The position numbers and the translations under genes were made by a program. The notes below the pieces were generated by a model. That model did no database searches. It was not told where the DNA came from and saw nothing but the letters and a program-made list of their open reading frames with translations. DNA of 9,072 bases from CAZVRZ01 sp964629965 (GTDB taxonomy: Bacteria; Chloroflexota; Anaerolineae; Anaerolineales; UBA4823), in assembly GCA_964629965.1 (NCBI GenBank), contig CAZVRZ010000190.1, positions 1 to 9,072 on the forward strand, in the 5' to 3' direction. Positions 6,666 to 9,072 of the stretch are shown in pieces; the first letter of the stretch is position 1; every line of letters starts with the position of its first letter.

Positions 6666-8615
6666 ATGTCCCACTTACCCATCACCCGCATGACACTTTA
6701 CAAACACGGCGTCGGATTCTTCGAGCGCCGCGCCCATCTCTCGGGGGAGCAGATCGAACTGTCCTTCCGGGTCGAAGAGATGAACGATATCCTGAAAAGC
6801 CTGACCGCCATCGACTGGGGGCAGGGCAAAGTGCTGGGCATCGACTATGCCACGCCCCAGAGCCGCGAAGAGCGCCTGGCGGGCTGTTCGATCCGCCTGA
6901 ACGATCTGCGCAGCCTGCGCGATCTGTTGGTAGGGCTGCGCGGCCGGCGCGTGGGGCTGCTGCTAGACCAGGACGAGCGCCCGCAAGGCAAGCTGCTGGG
7001 CCTGGACGAACCCAACAATGACCAGCCGCTCAATTCGACACTGGTCTCGCTGCTGGTGGAAGACTCCAACCAGGTTTGCGCCTACCCGCTCGCCCGCCTG
7101 CAGGGGGTAGACATCCTGGACGAGCGCGGCGCGGACGATCTGCGCTTCTTCCTGCAAACCTCTCTCAGCCAGGAACAATATCGCCAGGTGGCCGTCCGCC
7201 TGACGCCCGGCGAACACGAGCTGTCGGTCAGTTACATCGCCCCCGCCCCCACCTGGCGGGTGAGCTACCGCCTGGTGATCGACCCCGGCGAAGGGAACCA
7301 GCCCGCCCGCGCTCTGCTGCAGGGCTGGGGCATCTTCGACAATCGCCTGGAAGAGGACTTGCAAGCGATCAAGCTCTCGCTGGTGGCGGGCATGCCCATC
7401 TCGTTTGTTTATGACCTGTACACTCCCTTCACACCCGAGCGTCCCCTGGTCAAAGAAGAGGGTCGTGTGGCCGCCGCGCCGGTTGAATTCGACCAGTTTA
7501 CCGCCGCCAAATCCGTGATGGCGCCAATGGCTGCAGACGGCAGGATGATGCGTTCCATGGCTCCCATGCCCGCCCCGGCTGCGCTCGGTGCGGGTTTCGC
7601 CGCATCGGAAATGGCCGACGCCATGGCCAATGCCGCCCCCGTGCAAACCAGCGCCAAAGACCTGGGCGAACTGTTCCAATACGATATCCAGACCCCCGTC
7701 TCGGTGGGCCGCGGCCAATCGGCCATGGTGCCCATCCTGTCCTCTTTCCTCAAGCACGAAAAGGACCTGATCTACAACGGGCAAAAGATGCCCAAGCACC
7801 CTGTGGCCACCATGCGCCTGAAAAACGAGACCGGTCTGACGCTGGAACGCGGCCCGGTGACGGTGATGGAGGCCGGCGAATACATGGGCGAGGCGGTGCT
7901 GTCTTTCACCGCCGCCGAAGGCCAGATCGTGGCGCCCTACGCCGTCGAACTGGGCGTCAAGGTCAAAGAAGAGAACCAGCCGCGTATCGAAGTGCACGCC
8001 GTGCGCATCATCGACGCCTATCTTTCGATCGAGCAGTGGGATATCCAGCAGCGCACCTACCAGCTCAACAACCAGACCGCTAAAGGGCAAGAGGTGCTCA
8101 TCGAGCATGCGCGCAACGGCAAGTATGATCTATTCGCCTCCCCCGAGCCGGCCGAGACGACCGCCGATCACTACCGCTTCAAGGTCAGCGTGCCCGCCCA
8201 CGCCGAAGCCAAGCTGGTCGTGCAGGAACGCCGCCTGAATTTCCGCCGCGAAGAGCTGCGCAAGCAAACCTACGAGGGCCTGCAGCGCCTGCTGAAAGAC
8301 GGCCTGATCGACAAAGCCCGCCACGAAGCGCTGCGCGAGCTGCTGCTGGCCTGGGATCGCCTGGATGACATCCAGAAGAAATCAACCGAGCAGGAAAAAT
8401 CACGCGAGAAGATCTACAAAGCCCAGCAGCAGATCCAGAGCAACATGCAAGCCCTGGGCAGCGCGGGCAAAGAAGGCGAACTGCGCGCTCGCTACGTCAC
8501 CGACCTGGCGAACAGCGAGGCCGAGCTGAAAAGCCTCACCGCCGCCGAAAATGCTCTGCAAGCCGAGAAAGAACAGATCGAAAACGACATCCGTACCCGC
8601 ATCAAGAGGTTGTAA
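6666..8615 (+). CDS. DUF4139-type protein with Met-rich linker and C-terminal coiled coil
   Basis: A 649-residue protein with no signal peptide or membrane segment. The N-terminus (ITRMTLYKHGVGFFERRA) is followed by a beta-rich region. Around W197 it has APTWRVSYRLV, which matches the conserved W-x-x-x-Y core of DUF4139 proteins, a beta-rich family without an established function. A low-complexity linker rich in Met, Ala and Pro spans about residues 282-326 (for example MAPMAADGRMMRSMAPMPAP). A second beta-rich block follows. The last ~90 residues are charged and helical (Glu, Lys and Gln heptads), a likely coiled coil for oligomerisation. AAAGGAG (6651-6657) sits 8 nt before the ATG. It is the last gene of the cluster, 44 nt after the M24 gene. 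The DUF4139 assignment comes from motif recall and should be confirmed by a profile search. Confidence 0.75.
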   Translation: MSHLPITRMTLYKHGVGFFERRAHLSGEQIELSFRVEEMNDILKSLTAIDWGQGKVLGIDYATPQSREERLAGCSIRLNDLRSLRDLLVGLRGRRVGLLLDQDERPQGKLLGLDEPNNDQPLNSTLVSLLVEDSNQVCAYPLARLQGVDILDERGADDLRFFLQTSLSQEQYRQVAVRLTPGEHELSVSYIAPAPTWRVSYRLVIDPGEGNQPARALLQGWGIFDNRLEEDLQAIKLSLVAGMPISFVYDLYTPFTPERPLVKEEGRVAAAPVEFDQFTAAKSVMAPMAADGRMMRSMAPMPAPAALGAGFAASEMADAMANAAPVQTSAKDLGELFQYDIQTPVSVGRGQSAMVPILSSFLKHEKDLIYNGQKMPKHPVATMRLKNETGLTLERGPVTVMEAGEYMGEAVLSFTAAEGQIVAPYAVELGVKVKEENQPRIEVHAVRIIDAYLSIEQWDIQQRTYQLNNQTAKGQEVLIEHARNGKYDLFASPEPAETTADHYRFKVSVPAHAEAKLVVQERRLNFRREELRKQTYEGLQRLLKDGLIDKARHEALRELLLAWDRLDDIQKKSTEQEKSREKIYKAQQQIQSNMQALGSAGKEGELRARYVTDLANSEAELKSLTAAENALQAEKEQIENDIRTRIKRL

Positions 8616-8616
8616 C

Positions 8617-8630
8617 CGCAAAATTTTGCG
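8617..8630. repeat. Degenerate REP core: perfect 14-bp palindrome
   Basis: CGCAAAATTTTGCG is a perfect palindrome starting 2 nt after the stop codon of the preceding gene. It has the same CGCAA-N4-TTGCG core as the full REP at 8637-8664 but lacks its GTAGAGA/TCTCTAC flanks. It may also act as a weak 3'-end hairpin for the operon, though no U tract follows. Confidence 0.65.
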
Positions 8631-8636
8631 CATCCC

Positions 8637-8664
8637 GTAGAGACGCAATATCTTGCGTCTCTAC
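8637..8664. repeat. REP-like palindrome, full 28-bp copy
   Basis: Two perfect 12-bp arms, GTAGAGACGCAA and TTGCGTCTCTAC, flank a TATC loop. In RNA this forms a stable 12-bp hairpin. The same core recurs at 8617-8630, 9021-9034 and 9048-9061. Palindromes of this type are typical partners of RAYT transposases, and one lies directly downstream. The hairpin may also stabilise or end the operon transcript. Confidence 0.85.
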
Positions 8665-8703
8665 CTTGCGTCTCTACATTGCGTCTCTACATTGCGTCTC
8701 TAC
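8653..8703. repeat. Tandem array of the REP right arm (4 copies, 13-bp pitch)
   Basis: TTGCGTCTCTAC occurs at 8653-8664, 8666-8677, 8679-8690 and 8692-8703, each separated by one base (C, A, A). A fifth copy breaks off as TTGC at 8705. The first copy is also the 3' arm of the full palindrome. Only the right arm is multiplied, so a single left arm could pair with any of four partners. Confidence 0.9.
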
Positions 8704-8727
8704 ATTGCCGCTCAATAAGGACTTGCC

Positions 8728-8742
8728 ATGCCGTATGGATGA
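8728..8742 (+). other. Four-codon ORF overlapping the transposase start
   Basis: ATG CCG TAT GGA TGA is preceded by AAGGA at optimal distance and overlaps the transposase ATG at 8735. It may couple translation of the transposase at low level. Alternatively it is the original start, now out of frame: removing one G gives MPYDEKYQ, a natural-looking transposase N-terminus. Confidence 0.4.
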
Positions 8743-9072
8743 AAAATACCAGAGCAAATATCGCATTAGCAGCACCCGGTTAGCCACCTGGGATTATGGC
8801 CGCGACGCCGCCTATTACGTCACCCTATGCACCGTGGACGGCATATTTCCCTTCGGCAAAATCGAAGACGGCGAAATGAAACACACCCCCTTGGGGCAGG
8901 CCGCCATGGATTGCTGGCTCGCCATCCCGGATCATTTCCCGTTCGTGGTGTTGGACGAATTCGTGATCATGCCCAATCACATGCACGGCATCATTATCAT
9001 CGACAAATCAACCGTAGAGACGCAAGATTTTGCGTCTCCATCACAGACGCAAGATGTTGCATCTCTCATCGG
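8735..9072 (+). CDS. REP-associated tyrosine transposase (RAYT), N-terminal part, runs off right edge
   Basis: The 112 visible residues match the IS200/Y1-type REP-associated tyrosine transposases, single-strand HUH nucleases thought to mobilise REP palindromes. The N-terminus (KYRISSTRLATWDYGRDAAYYVTLCT) and FPFGKI fit the family, and the HUH motif is clear in VIMPNHMHGIIII (H82 and H84). The catalytic Tyr and the rest lie beyond the window. Residues 94-112 (VETQDFASPSQTQDVASLI) are encoded by two in-frame copies of the same REP palindrome. The start is odd: the good ribosome site AAGGA (8716-8720) is 7 nt before an ATG at 8728 that opens only MPYG-stop. The transposase frame starts at the overlapping ATG at 8735. 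A single extra G at 8737/8738 could explain this. Confidence 0.85.
   Translation, partial: MDEKYQSKYRISSTRLATWDYGRDAAYYVTLCTVDGIFPFGKIEDGEMKHTPLGQAAMDCWLAIPDHFPFVVLDEFVIMPNHMHGIIIIDKSTVETQDFASPSQTQDVASLI
9014..9041. repeat. REP palindrome copy inside the transposase gene
   Basis: The left arm GTAGAGACGCAA is intact, the loop is GATT, and the right arm TTGCGTCTC is followed by CAT instead of TAC. It is read in frame as VETQDFASP. Confidence 0.85.
9042..9068. repeat. Second, degenerate REP copy inside the transposase gene
   Basis: AGACGCAA, loop GATG and TTGCATCTCT form an imperfect palindrome with one substitution in the core (TTGCA). Its core starts exactly 27 bp (9 codons) after the preceding copy, producing the repeated peptide TQD[F/V]AS. 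Confidence 0.7.

Noticed and set aside
6963..8108. Minus-strand open frame of 381 codons
   Set aside because: Long because of GC-rich codon structure of the opposite gene; composition is shadow-like.
8653..8703. CRISPR-like short repeats
   Set aside because: The 13-bp units are separated by a single base, with no spacers, and derive from one arm of the neighbouring palindrome.

Overview
This 9.07-kb window looks like chromosomal DNA from a free-living, GC-rich bacterium. An Anaerolineae-type member of the Chloroflexota is my best guess. That rests on RNase J, the style of the hypothetical proteins, and GTAGAGACGCAA-type palindromes next to a REP-associated tyrosine transposase. It is inference, not proof. 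The coding regions are GC-rich, while the two promoter-bearing gaps (about 927-1138 and 1610-1727) are clearly AT-rich.

Left part, minus strand. The first 926 bases encode the N-terminal 308 residues of ribonuclease J; the rest of the gene runs off the left edge. Its AT-rich upstream gap holds a near-consensus sigma-70 promoter (TTGACA, 17 bp, TACAAT). A strong intrinsic terminator lies inside the transcribed leader, before the RNase J ribosome binding site. This suggests attenuation of RNase J or a separate small RNA. Upstream, also on the minus strand, is a small DUF2227-type membrane-associated putative metal-binding protein. Its divergent control region (1610-1727) contains a palindromic, Fur-box-like TGATA/TATCA element.

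Central part, plus strand (1728-8615). Five closely packed genes look like one operon: a YdjC/ChbG-type carbohydrate deacetylase; a multi-spanning membrane protein of unknown function (ATGA overlap); an M14 zinc carboxypeptidase (1-nt gap); an M24 Xaa-Pro aminopeptidase/dipeptidase-type peptidase (22-nt gap); and a large DUF4139-type protein with a Met-rich linker and a C-terminal coiled coil (44-nt gap). None has an obvious signal peptide. The enzymes are therefore probably cytoplasmic, plausibly trimming imported or turned-over peptides and amino sugars.

Right part (8616-9072). Directly after the operon comes a cluster of REP-like palindromes with the core CGCAA-N4-TTGCG. One full palindrome has only its right arm expanded into a 13-bp tandem array. 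Next to it, and running off the right edge, is a REP-associated tyrosine transposase (RAYT, IS200/Y1 HUH superfamily). Two more copies of the same palindrome lie in frame inside its coding sequence, just after the HUH motif. The two palindrome pairs, outside and inside the gene, have the same 27-bp pitch. This REP/RAYT arrangement is the most unusual structure in the window.
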